Assembly: GCA_022842165.1 (NCBI GenBank) | Contig: JALHQC010000003.1 | Coordinates: 62,001-126,000 of the forward strand | Reading direction: 5' to 3' | Length of the DNA: 64,000 bases | From: a bacterium | Lineage (GTDB): Bacteria > Pseudomonadota > Alphaproteobacteria > Rhizobiales > Aestuariivirgaceae | In this document: positions 1-8,884 of the stretch, one piece after another | Layout of the letters: each line of letters begins with the position of its first letter | How positions within the stretch are numbered: the stretch's first letter is position 1 | Program-made: the position numbers and the translations under genes | Notes under the pieces: model-generated | Databases searched by the model: none | What the model saw: the letters and a program-made list of their open reading frames with translations, nothing else | What the model was told of the DNA's origin: nothing

Positions 1-1
1 A

Positions 2-877
2 CGCGCCATCAGCAATGCGCTTGCGAAAGTCATCGGGCAACCGGCATCCGAGATCACTGGCCGTTTGGTTTCGGAGATCGGTCTCCAGTCCGGGGAAGCG
101 ACGGCTTTCATGTTCCGGCAGGCTCTCGATACCGGACTTTCGCCGCCCGAATACGAGGTGGTGCGGCAAGATCCGGAAACCGGGCTCCAGATCTTCAATG
201 TCACCGTCACACCCCTGAGCCCGACCGATACGCGGCAGCATTTCCTCTATGTGAGCGTCCGGGACGTTACCGCGCTCAACCGCCGGGAGGACCTTCTCAA
301 CCGGCGCTTCAAGCCGGATGGCAAGACGGCGCGAGTGTTCGAGGAACCGTCATTGCGGTTTCTGCTCGATACCCTGGTGCGGCGGCGCATGCTCCGGGAA
401 AGGAATGGCGTCAGCTACCTCACGTTCGAAAGCTGGCGGCAGTCGATCCGTACCTACCAGATTGCGGCGCTGAAGGCACTAAAGCAGAAAGTGCCGCTCG
501 AACTGAGCGAAGCCGCAGCTGCCCGCCTTGCCGAAGAGGTCAACAGTTTCGTCGGCGCCTCGGCCTTTCGTTTCATCGTGCCGGTGCCGTGCAGCAACAG
601 CAGCGAAGACAGCTGCCTGTCGCTCGAGATCGCGCGTTCGCTTGGCTCGATCACGGGGCTTCCGGTTATACAGTGCCTGAGCCTGCCGCAAGGCGGCGGC
701 GCGTCCCATCCGAAGAAAAATGCCCGGCGGCCACGCATGAAGCTGATCGAGAAGGTCGCGGGGCCTGCGCTGCTTGTGGATGATGTAGCGACTTCGGGGG
801 CGCATCTGGAAGAAGCCACAAAGCTGCTCCGTCCGGTATGCGGCGCGGTAATGGCTATCGCCTGGATCGGCGCCTAG
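2..877 (+). CDS. PAS domain + phosphoribosyltransferase-like protein (5' truncated by window edge)
   Basis: The reading frame is open from base 2, so the true start lies left of the window; 291 residues are visible. Visible residues 1 to about 110 look like a PAS sensor domain ([11 protein letters not shown] near the start, ending in YVSVRDVT). The C-terminal third looks like a type I phosphoribosyltransferase fold of the ComF kind: IVPVP, a SHPKKNARR stretch, and a PRPP-binding loop VDDVATSG at visible residues 259-266. A PAS domain would sense a ligand or redox state; the PRT-like domain may bind PRPP or nucleotides, with or without catalysis. It converges on ppa, and both genes stop on the same CTAG. 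The domain assignment is by motif; the substrate is unknown. Confidence 0.75.
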   Translation, partial: RAISNALAKVIGQPASEITGRLVSEIGLQSGEATAFMFRQALDTGLSPPEYEVVRQDPETGLQIFNVTVTPLSPTDTRQHFLYVSVRDVTALNRREDLLNRRFKPDGKTARVFEEPSLRFLLDTLVRRRMLRERNGVSYLTFESWRQSIRTYQIAALKALKQKVPLELSEAAAARLAEEVNSFVGASAFRFIVPVPCSNSSEDSCLSLEIARSLGSITGLPVIQCLSLPQGGGASHPKKNARRPRMKLIEKVAGPALLVDDVATSGAHLEEATKLLRPVCGAVMAIAWIGA

Positions 878-1416
878 GACTTTGCCTTGACAGCCTTGGC
901 GCGCGCGATCCCTTCGAGGATCATCGCTTCGGCCCTGGCGGCATTGCCCCATTCGACGACTTTCACCCATTTGCCGGGCTCCAGATCCTTGTAATGCTCG
1001 AAGAAATGCTCGATCTGCTGGCGGGTGATTTCCGGCAGGTCGGTGTAGTCGTGAACGTTCTCATAGCGGCGGGTGAGCTTGGGCGTCGGCACGGCGATGA
1101 TCTTCTCGTCGCCGCCGGCCTCATCCTGCATGATGAGTACGCCAACCGGGCGGCAGGCCACGACCGCACCCGGAATGATGCCGCGCTGGTTGGCGATCAG
1201 TACGTCCACGGGGTCGCCATCGCCGGAGAGCGTATGCGGAATGAAGCCATAGTTTCCGGGATAGCGCATTGAGGTGTAGAGAAAACGGTCGACAACCAGC
1301 GTTCCCGCTTCCTTGTCCATCTCGTACTTGATGGGTTCGCCGCCGACCGGCACCTCGACGATGACGTTGATTTCCTTTGGCGGGTTGTTGCCGATCGATA
1401 TGGCGTCGATGCGCAT
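874..1416 (-). CDS. ppa: Inorganic pyrophosphatase (family I)
   Basis: This 180-residue protein has the size of bacterial hexameric soluble pyrophosphatases. It hydrolyses pyrophosphate to two phosphates in the cytoplasm and pulls biosynthetic reactions forward. The signature DGDPVD is at residues 66-71, with its Asp residues positioned as Mg ligands, and conserved [10 protein letters not shown] and [15 protein letters not shown] blocks are visible. An upstream GAGGAAG Shine-Dalgarno sequence supports the ATG at 1416. It is transcribed away from the secreted protein at 1458 and converges on the PAS protein with a 4-bp stop overlap. Confidence 0.97.
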   Translation of the reverse strand: MRIDAISIGNNPPKEINVIVEVPVGGEPIKYEMDKEAGTLVVDRFLYTSMRYPGNYGFIPHTLSGDGDPVDVLIANQRGIIPGAVVACRPVGVLIMQDEAGGDEKIIAVPTPKLTRRYENVHDYTDLPEITRQQIEHFFEHYKDLEPGKWVKVVEWGNAARAEAMILEGIARAKAVKAKS

Positions 1417-1457
1417 GGGGCTTCCTCTGGTTCAGGCTTTCTGGCAGCCTCTCTGCC

Positions 1458-2039
1458 ATGAGAAAGCTCCTCTGGCTATCCGCCTTCTGTCTGTGCCCGG
1501 CAGCAGCAGTGGCTGCGGACTACTCAAGCGCCTATACGCCGTTCGACCTCGGGAAGTGCGAGCTGATCGAGAGGGGCGATCAGTATGTCTATGCCGGCAC
1601 ATGGTCCTGTCCCGGCTACAAGGGGATCGACATCATACAGTCGAGTTCGGACGACCGGAGCTTTGCGGCATTCGGCAAGAATGGCGCCCGGCACTGCGCC
1701 ATCAGGAAGACCTTCTCGCGCTTCAGCACGGCCCTGAGCCCGGTGGAATGGCGGCTGAAGGACGGGGTGCCCATCGCCGCCATTGAGCGCTGGCGGGTGA
1801 GCACGGATGACGGGGGCGGTACCGAGACCTGGCTGGTCGTCAATGCGCTGCGGCAAAACGACTCCTGCCACATGCATTATGTGGCGGGATCATACCCCGA
1901 TGCCAATGATGCCGCCCGGCGCGCGGCAGACGATCTGGCCGAGGGCTTCAATTGCGAAAGCGATGTTCCCACTGTCGATTCAACCGTCGGCGGCCCTGAT
2001 ATCGAGATGACGGCGTGCCGGGAACTTGGCGGCGAGTGA
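1458..2039 (+). CDS. Secreted protein of unknown function
   Basis: I do not recognise this family. The start at 1458 is chosen because it begins a clear Sec signal peptide (MRKLLWLSAF, then a hydrophobic run ending AAVAA before DYSSAY, about 20 residues). The mature part of about 170 residues is soluble and has several cysteines (in GKCELIE, WSCPGY, RHCAIRK, DSCHMHY, NCESD, TACREL), suggesting disulphide bonds in the periplasm. A longer frame starting at 1377 is possible but would bury the signal peptide. It is divergent from ppa. No catalytic motif is visible. Confidence 0.75.
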   Translation: MRKLLWLSAFCLCPAAAVAADYSSAYTPFDLGKCELIERGDQYVYAGTWSCPGYKGIDIIQSSSDDRSFAAFGKNGARHCAIRKTFSRFSTALSPVEWRLKDGVPIAAIERWRVSTDDGGGTETWLVVNALRQNDSCHMHYVAGSYPDANDAARRAADDLAEGFNCESDVPTVDSTVGGPDIEMTACRELGGE

Positions 2040-2162
2040 AACCCCGTCTCGACCAGAAAGCTGCCCTCAATTGCCGGGGCAATCCATGATCCTGTCTTAA
2101 TGTGGCCGCGGCCCATTGTTACTCGCCGCGGTAATGCAACCTTCCAACAACAGGACATCGGC

Positions 2163-3293
2163 ATGGGCTTCGAACTGCAGGGCAGCTACGTCTGGGATTT
2201 CTGGACCGCCCGCAATGACGGCGAATATCATCTTTTTTTCCTTACGGCGCCCAAGACCGGAGACCACCCCGACCTTCGCCATCCGCATGCCCGCATCGGC
2301 CATGCCACATCGGCGGACCTGAAGAACTGGACCTATCATGGGGTGGTGATCCGCCCTTCGGAACAGCCTGGCTGGGATGACGGCGTGACGTGGACGGGTT
2401 CGACCTTCAGGAGGCCCGACGGCAAGTGGATGATGTTCTATACCGGCTGCAGCAAGGCCGAGAACTGCAAGGTGCAGCGGATCGGCGCGGCAATCTCGTC
2501 CGACCTCCACACATGGGAAAAGCTCGAGACGCCGGTTCTGGAACTCGATGCCTCTTACTACGAAAGCTACGATCCCACACGCTGGCATGACCAGGCCTTC
2601 CGCGACCCCTGGGTCTATCCCGCGCCGGAGGGCGAGGGATGGCGGATGCTGTTCACTGCGCGCGATCCGCAAGGCCATGCCAAGGGTGCAGGCGTCATCG
2701 GGCAGGCGTCGTCACCCGATCTCCGGAACTGGACGGTCGAAAAGCCGCTGTTCGGAATCGGCTACTATGGCGAAATGGAAGTGCCGCAGCTCTTCGAACT
2801 CGATGGCTGGTGGTATTGCCTGTTCAGCAATTCCTCGCGCCACCGCGAACCCTCCTATCTGGCCAACGGCAAGGCCGGCATGGCGACGGGCACGCACTAC
2901 ATCCGGTCGCGTTCGCCATCCGGTCCGTTCGAGCTTGTCGAGGAGGAGTTCTTCGCAGGTGACGACACCGGCCACTTCTATGGCGGGCGCGTCGTCGAAA
3001 TGGCAGACGGCTCACTGGCGTTCATGGCCTTCCTCAATCACGACACTGCCGGAAACTTTATCGGAGCGATATCGGACCCGATGCCGATCTGGACGACGGC
3101 CCATGGCTATCTGCGGATCGATGGACGGAAATATGGATTGATCCCGCGCGCAGAGGCCGCAGCCGAACCCGTTTCGATTGATCTCAGCCCGTTGATCGTC
3201 CAGGTCCTGGAGACGCCGGTGCCGGAACTCTTGCTGCCTATTCAGCTGAGTGTGCCGCCGGAAGGCGATTCCACCGTCGAAATGAGGCCGTGA
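2163..3293 (+). CDS. GH32/GH68-like beta-propeller glycosidase
   Basis: This 376-residue protein has the hallmarks of the five-bladed propeller glycosidases that act on fructosides: a WDFW box with candidate nucleophile Asp12, an FRDP box with Asp148 of the RDP motif, and EMEVPQLF with Glu206 at the place of the acid/base Glu of GH32 (WECPDLF). Repeated D(L)xxW elements fit propeller blades. There is no signal peptide, so it is probably cytoplasmic. The ATG at 2163 has AGGA 9 nt upstream; an ATG at 2100 has none. Its last 52 bp overlap the end of the sucrose-phosphate synthase gene, suggesting it cleaves sucrose or a related fructoside. The substrate is inferred from context. Confidence 0.7.
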   Translation: MGFELQGSYVWDFWTARNDGEYHLFFLTAPKTGDHPDLRHPHARIGHATSADLKNWTYHGVVIRPSEQPGWDDGVTWTGSTFRRPDGKWMMFYTGCSKAENCKVQRIGAAISSDLHTWEKLETPVLELDASYYESYDPTRWHDQAFRDPWVYPAPEGEGWRMLFTARDPQGHAKGAGVIGQASSPDLRNWTVEKPLFGIGYYGEMEVPQLFELDGWWYCLFSNSSRHREPSYLANGKAGMATGTHYIRSRSPSGPFELVEEEFFAGDDTGHFYGGRVVEMADGSLAFMAFLNHDTAGNFIGAISDPMPIWTTAHGYLRIDGRKYGLIPRAEAAAEPVSIDLSPLIVQVLETPVPELLLPIQLSVPPEGDSTVEMRP

Positions 3294-5392
3294 TGGCGGA
3301 GGCCGTCAAGAATTCCGGCGGCTGACGGCCATACCGAAAAATAGGTCGTCGGCTCCTCGCGCAGCGCCTCCAGCTCATTGCTGTGGTTGCCGACGACGAT
3401 GCCCTTGACCATGCCGCGCAGCATGTCGAGGTCATTGCCGGAGTCGCCTGCTGCATAGATGTTGCCCAGGTCGAACTTCCACTGTGTGGCGAGAAAGCGC
3501 AGGGCGTGACCCTTGGATGCGCGGACGGGAAGAATGTCGACGCAGTATTGCTTGGACACCACCACACGTGCTTGCAGCAGATTTTTTCGCAGCAGGGACT
3601 TGATTGATGCCGCAGTCGCCTCGCCGGCGTTCTTGCAGTAATAGCTGATCTTGTTGGCGGTCTGGGCTGCAGCCTCCTGCGGCTGAAGATACGTCAGGCC
3701 CTGCATCAGGCTGCGGATGCGGTCCGGCTGCCAACGAAATTGGATGTGCCGCCGCCATGCCTCGTTCTGATGCAGGCGCCCGAAGTTGGTGTGGATTTCG
3801 GTGCCGACGGACGTGATCAGGAACTGCGGATCAACAACCGACCATGACTTGAGCGTGTCGATCGCATCGGCTGCGCTTCGACCGGTGGCGATGCCGAAAA
3901 GCAGGTCGTCGCGTTCGGCTACAAATTCGTTGAACTGGCGGATGGTCTGGAGATTGCCGGTCAGGGTGTCGTCGATATCGCAGACCAGAAGATGGCTTGC
4001 GGTACCAAGCGGCTTTGGCCTCGTGCGCAACACTGCAGGCGATGTCGAATGGCTGATGATGTTCCGGATGGCTGGAATGTAACGGTCGATGTGGCTCTTC
4101 CAGCTGAGATTGGCCCTGCTGGCTGCCTTGCCGCTTTCCGACATCTGCTGCCACGTCTTGCGATCGAGAAGAAGCGCTTTCACTTTCTGTGCGGTCGCCT
4201 TCGGATCGTCCGGATCGACAATGGTGCCATGTTTGCAGATGTCGAGAATGTCGGACATGCCGCCGGCGCCGGAACTGGCGACCGGCAGGCCCGCTGCCGC
4301 GGCTTCGACGAGCGTCAGGCCGAAATTCTCGTGACGCGACAGTGCCAGCAATGCGCCGCCGGTGTCGCGCGCGTAGTGGAACAGGGCGGCGGCCATTTCG
4401 GGCGGATTGGTTTTGGGATAGGCGATGCTGCCATAGAGATCGTAACGGTCGACCAGATAGAAGACATCCTGCAGCAGGTTCTTCTGGGCAGGCTCCATCT
4501 CCCGGACATCGTCACGGGCGCCCAGGAAAAGCACCAGATTGCACATCTTGCGCAGGTCCGGTTCGGCGAAGGCTTTGATGGCGGCCAGAATATTCTTGTT
4601 GGGGTCGGGCCGTGCCAGCATGATAAGCGCGGGCTTCGCCGGGTCTTTCAGAAAGCGGCCCAGGCTGAGCGCGAGCTGCTCCGCCGAGCGTTTTGCGGGT
4701 GGTTTTCCAAAGCGGGCCAGTTCGCACCCCGGCGGGTTCACCATGATCCGCTTGGGATCATAATGATCGTAGAGCCTGTACTGTTCGTTCTCCTCGTTGC
4801 TGCTGCTGGCGATGAGGAGGGAGGCGTTCTCGATCGTCTCTTCCTCGGCTTCGATGCGTTCGGCAAACGAGAAGGCCTCGTAGAGACGGCCGCGTTTCAT
4901 GCCGCGGGCCAGAAGGTTCTGCAGCTTGAAGCGGCCGAGAGAGTGACCGGTGAAGAGGATGGGGATTCCCAGAACCTTCGACAGCCTCGCGGCGACGAAG
5001 CCCGCATCCGCATAATGCGCGTGCAGGATGTCGGGCAGTTCGCGCTGCGCCCGGATGGCGGCAAGCGTGCCATCCACGAATTCAGAAAGATAGGGCCAGA
5101 GCGATTCCTTGCGGACATAGCGCCGCGGCCCGCAGGCCACCCTGCGGATTGACGCCTTTGCGGACAGGCGCTCGTGCTCGACCGCGTAGTCGGGCGATAC
5201 ACGCGGGTCGATGATCTTTCGCGTCAGCAGCTCGACCTTGCGGACGCGCTTGTCGCGGTCCAGCGCGTCGACAAGGTCCAGCACATAGCGGACCTGTCCG
5301 CCCGTATCGACGTCACAGCCGATCTCGGGATTGGTGCCCCGGATCAAGCCGTGAACACTGATATGCAGGATATAAAGCTGGTCAGCTGTCAA
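3242..5392 (-). CDS. spsA: Bifunctional sucrose-phosphate synthase / sucrose-phosphate phosphatase
   Basis: 716 residues. The N-terminal part (about 1-450) is a GT-B glycosyltransferase of the plant/cyanobacterial SPS family: SVHGLIRG, DTGGQVRYVLDL near residue 30, HAHYADAG, and the acceptor/donor block HENFGLTLVEAAAAGLP. The C-terminal part, from about residue 465, is a HAD phosphatase of the S6PP type: DIDDTLTG, then GDSGNDLDML. The enzyme would make sucrose 6-phosphate from UDP-glucose and fructose 6-phosphate and dephosphorylate it to sucrose, often an osmo- or heat-protectant. The start appears to be TTG at 5392, with GGAGG 11 nt upstream inside a strong hairpin (5395-5445). It lies downstream of typA on the same strand. 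Confidence 0.93.
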   Translation of the reverse strand: MTADQLYILHISVHGLIRGTNPEIGCDVDTGGQVRYVLDLVDALDRDKRVRKVELLTRKIIDPRVSPDYAVEHERLSAKASIRRVACGPRRYVRKESLWPYLSEFVDGTLAAIRAQRELPDILHAHYADAGFVAARLSKVLGIPILFTGHSLGRFKLQNLLARGMKRGRLYEAFSFAERIEAEEETIENASLLIASSSNEENEQYRLYDHYDPKRIMVNPPGCELARFGKPPAKRSAEQLALSLGRFLKDPAKPALIMLARPDPNKNILAAIKAFAEPDLRKMCNLVLFLGARDDVREMEPAQKNLLQDVFYLVDRYDLYGSIAYPKTNPPEMAAALFHYARDTGGALLALSRHENFGLTLVEAAAAGLPVASSGAGGMSDILDICKHGTIVDPDDPKATAQKVKALLLDRKTWQQMSESGKAASRANLSWKSHIDRYIPAIRNIISHSTSPAVLRTRPKPLGTASHLLVCDIDDTLTGNLQTIRQFNEFVAERDDLLFGIATGRSAADAIDTLKSWSVVDPQFLITSVGTEIHTNFGRLHQNEAWRRHIQFRWQPDRIRSLMQGLTYLQPQEAAAQTANKISYYCKNAGEATAASIKSLLRKNLLQARVVVSKQYCVDILPVRASKGHALRFLATQWKFDLGNIYAAGDSGNDLDMLRGMVKGIVVGNHSNELEALREEPTTYFSVWPSAAGILDGLRHHGLISTVESPSGGTLS

Positions 5393-5394
5393 AT

Positions 5395-5445
5395 GAACGG
5401 AACCCTCCGGGATACTAATGCACCCGGATGCGTGGGGTTCCGTTC
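5395..5445 (-). promoter_or_regulatory. Hairpin sequestering the spsA ribosome-binding site
   Basis: On the minus strand, GAACGGAACCC pairs perfectly (11 bp) with GGGTTCCGTTC. Inside it, TCCGGG pairs with CCCGGA (6 bp) around an 11-nt loop, with CACGCA bulged on the 5' arm only. The Shine-Dalgarno GGAGG spans the junction of the two 3' arms, and the TTG start lies 3 nt outside the stem. No U-run follows, so it is a poor terminator. It may limit translation of spsA, or simply protect an mRNA end between typA and spsA. Confidence 0.55.
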
Positions 5446-5465
5446 CAGCCTGGCTGTTCGCCGCG

Positions 5466-7298
5466 TCAGGCGGCGCTTTCGGCTTCCTTCTGGCGGCTGA
5501 CGCGCTTTCTTTCGTTGGGGTCGAGGATCGCCTTCCTGAGGCGGATCGACTTCGGCGTCACCTCGACGAGTTCGTCCTCGCCGACATAGGCCAGTGCTTT
5601 CTCCAGCGACATCTTGATCGGAGGCGTCAGCACCACGGCCTCGTCCTTGCCGGAGGCGCGGACGTTTGTGAGCTTCTTGCCCTTGATGACGTTCAACTCG
5701 AGATCATTGCCGCGCGTATGCTCGCCGATGATCATTCCGGCATAGACCTTGGTGCCATGCTCGATGAACATGGGCCCACGGTCCTGCAGGTTGAAGATCG
5801 CATAGGCCACGGCATCGCCGTCGCTGTTCGACAGTAGCGCGCCGGTGTGGCGGCCGGGAATCTCGCCGAAATAGGGGGCATAGGCATGGAACAGGCGGTT
5901 CATGATCGCCGTGCCGCGCGTGTCCGACAGGAGCTCCGACTGGTAGCCGATGAGACCACGGGTCGGGGCATGGAAAACGATCCTCTGGCGGCCAACGCCG
6001 GAGGGGCGCATGTCGCGCATTTCGGCCCGGCGTTCCGAGAGCTTCTGGACGACGACGCCGGTATATTCCTCGTCGACGTCGACGATCACTTCTTCCACCG
6101 GCTCCAGCTTCTCGCCAGTTTCCTCGTCGGTGCGGAACACGACGCGGGGACGGCCGACGGTGAGCTCGAAGCCCTCGCGGCGCATGGTTTCGATCAGGAT
6201 GCCCAATTGCAATTCGCCACGGCCCGCCACTTCGAAGGCGTCGGTTTCGTTGACCGATGGCGTGACCTTGAGCGCCACGTTGCCTTCGGCCTCGCGCAGC
6301 AGCCGGTCGCGGATGACGCGGGACTGGACCTTGTCGCCTTCCTTGCCGGCCAGCGGGCCGTCATTGATGCGGAACGTCATGGTCAATGTCGGCGGATCGA
6401 TCGGCTGGGCGTAGATCGGCTCGGTAACGGCAGGATCGCAGATCGTGTCGGCAACGGTTGCGGTGGTGAGGCCGGAAATGGCGATGATGTCGCCGGCTTC
6501 CGCCTCGTCCACGGGCAGGCGCTCGAGGCCGCGGAAGGCCAGCACCTTGGAGATGCGGCCCTGTTCGGCGATTTTGCCGTCGCGCGACAAGGCCTTCACC
6601 GACTGGTTGGCCTTGATCGAGCCCGACCGGACGCGGCCCGTAAGCACGCGGCCGAGGAAGGGGTTGGCCTCGATCGTCGTCACCAGCATGCGGAAGGGGC
6701 CTTCCTCGACGACCGGCGGATTGAAGTGCCGGACGATCAGGTCGAAGAGCGGCGCCATGTTTTCCTGGGAACCGGTGGGCGAATCCGACATCCAGCCCTG
6801 CTTGGCGGAGCCGTAGATAATCGGGAAATCAAGCTGTTCCTCGTTGGCGTCGAGGTTGGCGAAGAGGTCGAACACCTCGTTCACCACCTCGTTGTGGCGC
6901 TCGTCGGGGCGGTCGATCTTGTTGATGCAGACGATGGGGCGAAGGCCGATCTTGAGGGCCTTCTGGAGCACGAACTTGGTTTGCGGCATGGGGCCTTCGG
7001 CGGCGTCGACCAGCAAAACGGCGCCGTCGACCATGTTCAGGATGCGTTCGACCTCGCCGCCGAAATCGGCGTGGCCGGGGGTATCGACGATGTTGATGCG
7101 GGTTTCCTTCCAGTTGAGGGAGGTCACCTTGGCCAGGATCGTGATGCCGCGCTCACGCTCGAGATCGTTCGAATCCATGGCGCGTTCGGCCACTTTCTGG
7201 TTCTCGCGGAACGAGCCCGACTGCGAGAGGAGACGGTCGATCAGCGTGGTCTTGCCGTGGTCGACGTGGGCAATGATGGCGATGTTGCGCAAGTTCAT
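5466..7298 (-). CDS. typA: Ribosome-associated translational GTPase TypA/BipA
   Basis: This 610-residue protein matches TypA/BipA length and domain order: G domain with AHVDHGKTT (P-loop), RGITI, DTPGHADF and NKIDRPDER motifs, then EF-Tu-like domain 2, EF-G-like III and V, and the BipA-specific C-terminal domain. It binds the ribosome and supports 50S assembly and stress or low-temperature growth. The ATG at 7298 (MNLRNIAIIAH) is preferred to a GTG three codons upstream because BipA proteins normally begin a few residues before the NIAIIAHVDHGK block. It shares its upstream region with the divergent J-domain gene and runs toward spsA, 73 nt downstream. Confidence 0.96.
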   Translation of the reverse strand: MNLRNIAIIAHVDHGKTTLIDRLLSQSGSFRENQKVAERAMDSNDLERERGITILAKVTSLNWKETRINIVDTPGHADFGGEVERILNMVDGAVLLVDAAEGPMPQTKFVLQKALKIGLRPIVCINKIDRPDERHNEVVNEVFDLFANLDANEEQLDFPIIYGSAKQGWMSDSPTGSQENMAPLFDLIVRHFNPPVVEEGPFRMLVTTIEANPFLGRVLTGRVRSGSIKANQSVKALSRDGKIAEQGRISKVLAFRGLERLPVDEAEAGDIIAISGLTTATVADTICDPAVTEPIYAQPIDPPTLTMTFRINDGPLAGKEGDKVQSRVIRDRLLREAEGNVALKVTPSVNETDAFEVAGRGELQLGILIETMRREGFELTVGRPRVVFRTDEETGEKLEPVEEVIVDVDEEYTGVVVQKLSERRAEMRDMRPSGVGRQRIVFHAPTRGLIGYQSELLSDTRGTAIMNRLFHAYAPYFGEIPGRHTGALLSNSDGDAVAYAIFNLQDRGPMFIEHGTKVYAGMIIGEHTRGNDLELNVIKGKKLTNVRASGKDEAVVLTPPIKMSLEKALAYVGEDELVEVTPKSIRLRKAILDPNERKRVSRQKEAESAA

Positions 7299-7423
7299 GA
7301 GGCGCACAGACTTTCTTAACTGTGGGAGTTGGAGGTGCCGTTAGCACGTGCGGTATGCAAAGGCAATTTAACGGTTGTTTGGCGTCGAACCCTTAAACTG
7401 CCGCAGTCACCGGGATATCGCGC

Positions 7424-7888
7424 ATGTTCGAACCTTCGTCCAAACCTGTCAATGCCAACCGGGCGCTTGTGGCGCTCACCCTGGCGGATGGGACGATCAG
7501 CAATGTTTCGGTTCGCCTGCCGATGACCAACAAGCTGGCCGACGCCCTCAACAATGCCGATCAGTTTCTCGACGTGGTGACGAGCGACGGCGCGCAAATG
7601 TTCATTTCCAAGGCGGAAGTGAAACGCGCCTGCCTTGTCGACGTGCCGAAGGCCAACCACCTCAACTTCAACCGCCGGTCGGCCGACCGCGCCACGTTCG
7701 ATCCGTTCGCGGTCCTGAAACTCAAGGCCGGCGCTTCGGCCGACGAGATCAGGCAGGCCTATCACCGGATGACGCGCACCTATCATCCCGACCGGCTTTC
7801 AGGGCTGGACCTGCCGGAGGAGGTTCACGAATACGCCCGCGCCATGCAGGTGCGGATCAACCTCGCCTACGAGCAGATCGGCGGCTAG
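7424..7888 (+). CDS. J-domain (DnaJ-like) protein
   Basis: 154 residues. The C-terminal part from about residue 92 is a J domain with the invariant HPD tripeptide at residues 121-123 (TYHPDRL), which stimulates the ATPase of a DnaK partner. The N-terminal 90 residues have no zinc-finger or G/F region and resemble a small uncharacterised domain, so this is a type III (specialised) J protein rather than DnaJ itself. No signal peptide or membrane segment is visible. It diverges from typA and converges on the hydrolase gene with a shared CTAG stop. Confidence 0.85.
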   Translation: MFEPSSKPVNANRALVALTLADGTISNVSVRLPMTNKLADALNNADQFLDVVTSDGAQMFISKAEVKRACLVDVPKANHLNFNRRSADRATFDPFAVLKLKAGASADEIRQAYHRMTRTYHPDRLSGLDLPEEVHEYARAMQVRINLAYEQIGG

Positions 7889-8817
7889 CGGCCGGTATCA
7901 TCCGTCACGAATGCGTCGAAAGCCGCGAAAAACTGGCGCCGCACGTCGTCGTTTTCGGTCAGGATTTCATGTCTTGCATCGGGAATGACGGTGAGCGCGA
8001 TGCCCGGAACGCGCCGCGCGAGGTTGCGGATCGCGTCGTTGCTGACCACGCGGTCGAGGCCCGAGGCGATGATGAGGACCGGGGCAGACGGCCGTTCCAT
8101 GCGGGCAACCGCGGCCATGGACCGGCGCGCGGCGCGCAGCCAGGAGAAGGTGGCGCCGCCCAGCCCCAGATGGGGCGCCAGTTCGAGCGTGCCGCTGTCG
8201 CGATTCCAGCGCCGTTCGTCGGACGTCAGCGGGTTCAGAGGGAAGTGCTCGCGCCCCATGGGCTTTTTCATCACGCCGGGCAGGAACATCGCGCCAAGGC
8301 CGCAGAACGTGGCAACATTGACCAGCGCGGCAGCGATAGGCCGAGGCCAGGGGCCGTAAATCACGTCAACCAAGGGGGCGACCAGCACGGCCTTGCGAAA
8401 CCAGTTGGTGTCCCTCAGGGCCCGCAACAGCACGTGGCCGCCGGTCGAGTGGCCGAGGGCAAGATAGGGTGGCGGACAGTAGGTGAGCACCACCTGTTCC
8501 ATGAAAGCCTGCAGATCCTCGTCGAAGCTGGCGAAGCTCTTGACCGGTCCGCGGTAAATCTGTTTCGACAGCCGCTGTGAACCGCCCTGGCCGCGAAAGT
8601 CGAGGGAGGCCACCGCAAAGCCCCGGTCCAGGAGATCGCGCATGGTCTCGAAATAGCGCTCGGCATAGTCGCCACGGCCACCGAGGATCACGACGGTGCC
8701 GCGTGCCGCCCTCGGCACAGCCTTCATGGCGCGTAGTTCGACAATGTCCCGCGTCACCACGCGTATGCATTGAGCGCCGGGCGGCAGCGGGTTTTCGGGC
8801 GTAGGATAGAGCTTCAT
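7885..8817 (-). CDS. Alpha/beta hydrolase, lysophospholipase/monoacylglycerol-lipase type
   Basis: 310 residues with an alpha/beta-hydrolase fold. The nucleophile elbow is GHSTGG with Ser124; an acidic residue in ASGLDRVV and a His in PDARHEIL complete a plausible triad. FRGQGGS near residue 75 is the oxyanion-side motif seen in PldB-like hydrolases (serine aligned-hydrolase-4 type). It probably hydrolyses a lysolipid or monoacylglycerol ester. GGAGG lies 5 nt before the ATG at 8817, which decides the start over an in-frame upstream codon. No signal peptide is visible, so it is cytoplasmic or membrane-peripheral. Confidence 0.85.
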   Translation of the reverse strand: MKLYPTPENPLPPGAQCIRVVTRDIVELRAMKAVPRAARGTVVILGGRGDYAERYFETMRDLLDRGFAVASLDFRGQGGSQRLSKQIYRGPVKSFASFDEDLQAFMEQVVLTYCPPPYLALGHSTGGHVLLRALRDTNWFRKAVLVAPLVDVIYGPWPRPIAAALVNVATFCGLGAMFLPGVMKKPMGREHFPLNPLTSDERRWNRDSGTLELAPHLGLGGATFSWLRAARRSMAAVARMERPSAPVLIIASGLDRVVSNDAIRNLARRVPGIALTVIPDARHEILTENDDVRRQFFAAFDAFVTDDTGR

Positions 8818-8884
8818 CCCGCCTCCTTCGAGGGAGATGAATACCACCGACGTGGTTAAGTTTCCGGCAAGCCAGGTGATGCCG

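Noticed and set aside
3992-5152. 386-codon frame antisense to spsA
   Set aside because: Translation shows no protein-like pattern, while the opposite strand encodes a full SPS/SPP.
5847-7319. 490-codon frame antisense to typA
   Set aside because: Same shadow effect; the translation is low-complexity (Asp/His/Gly/Ala-rich) with no family pattern.
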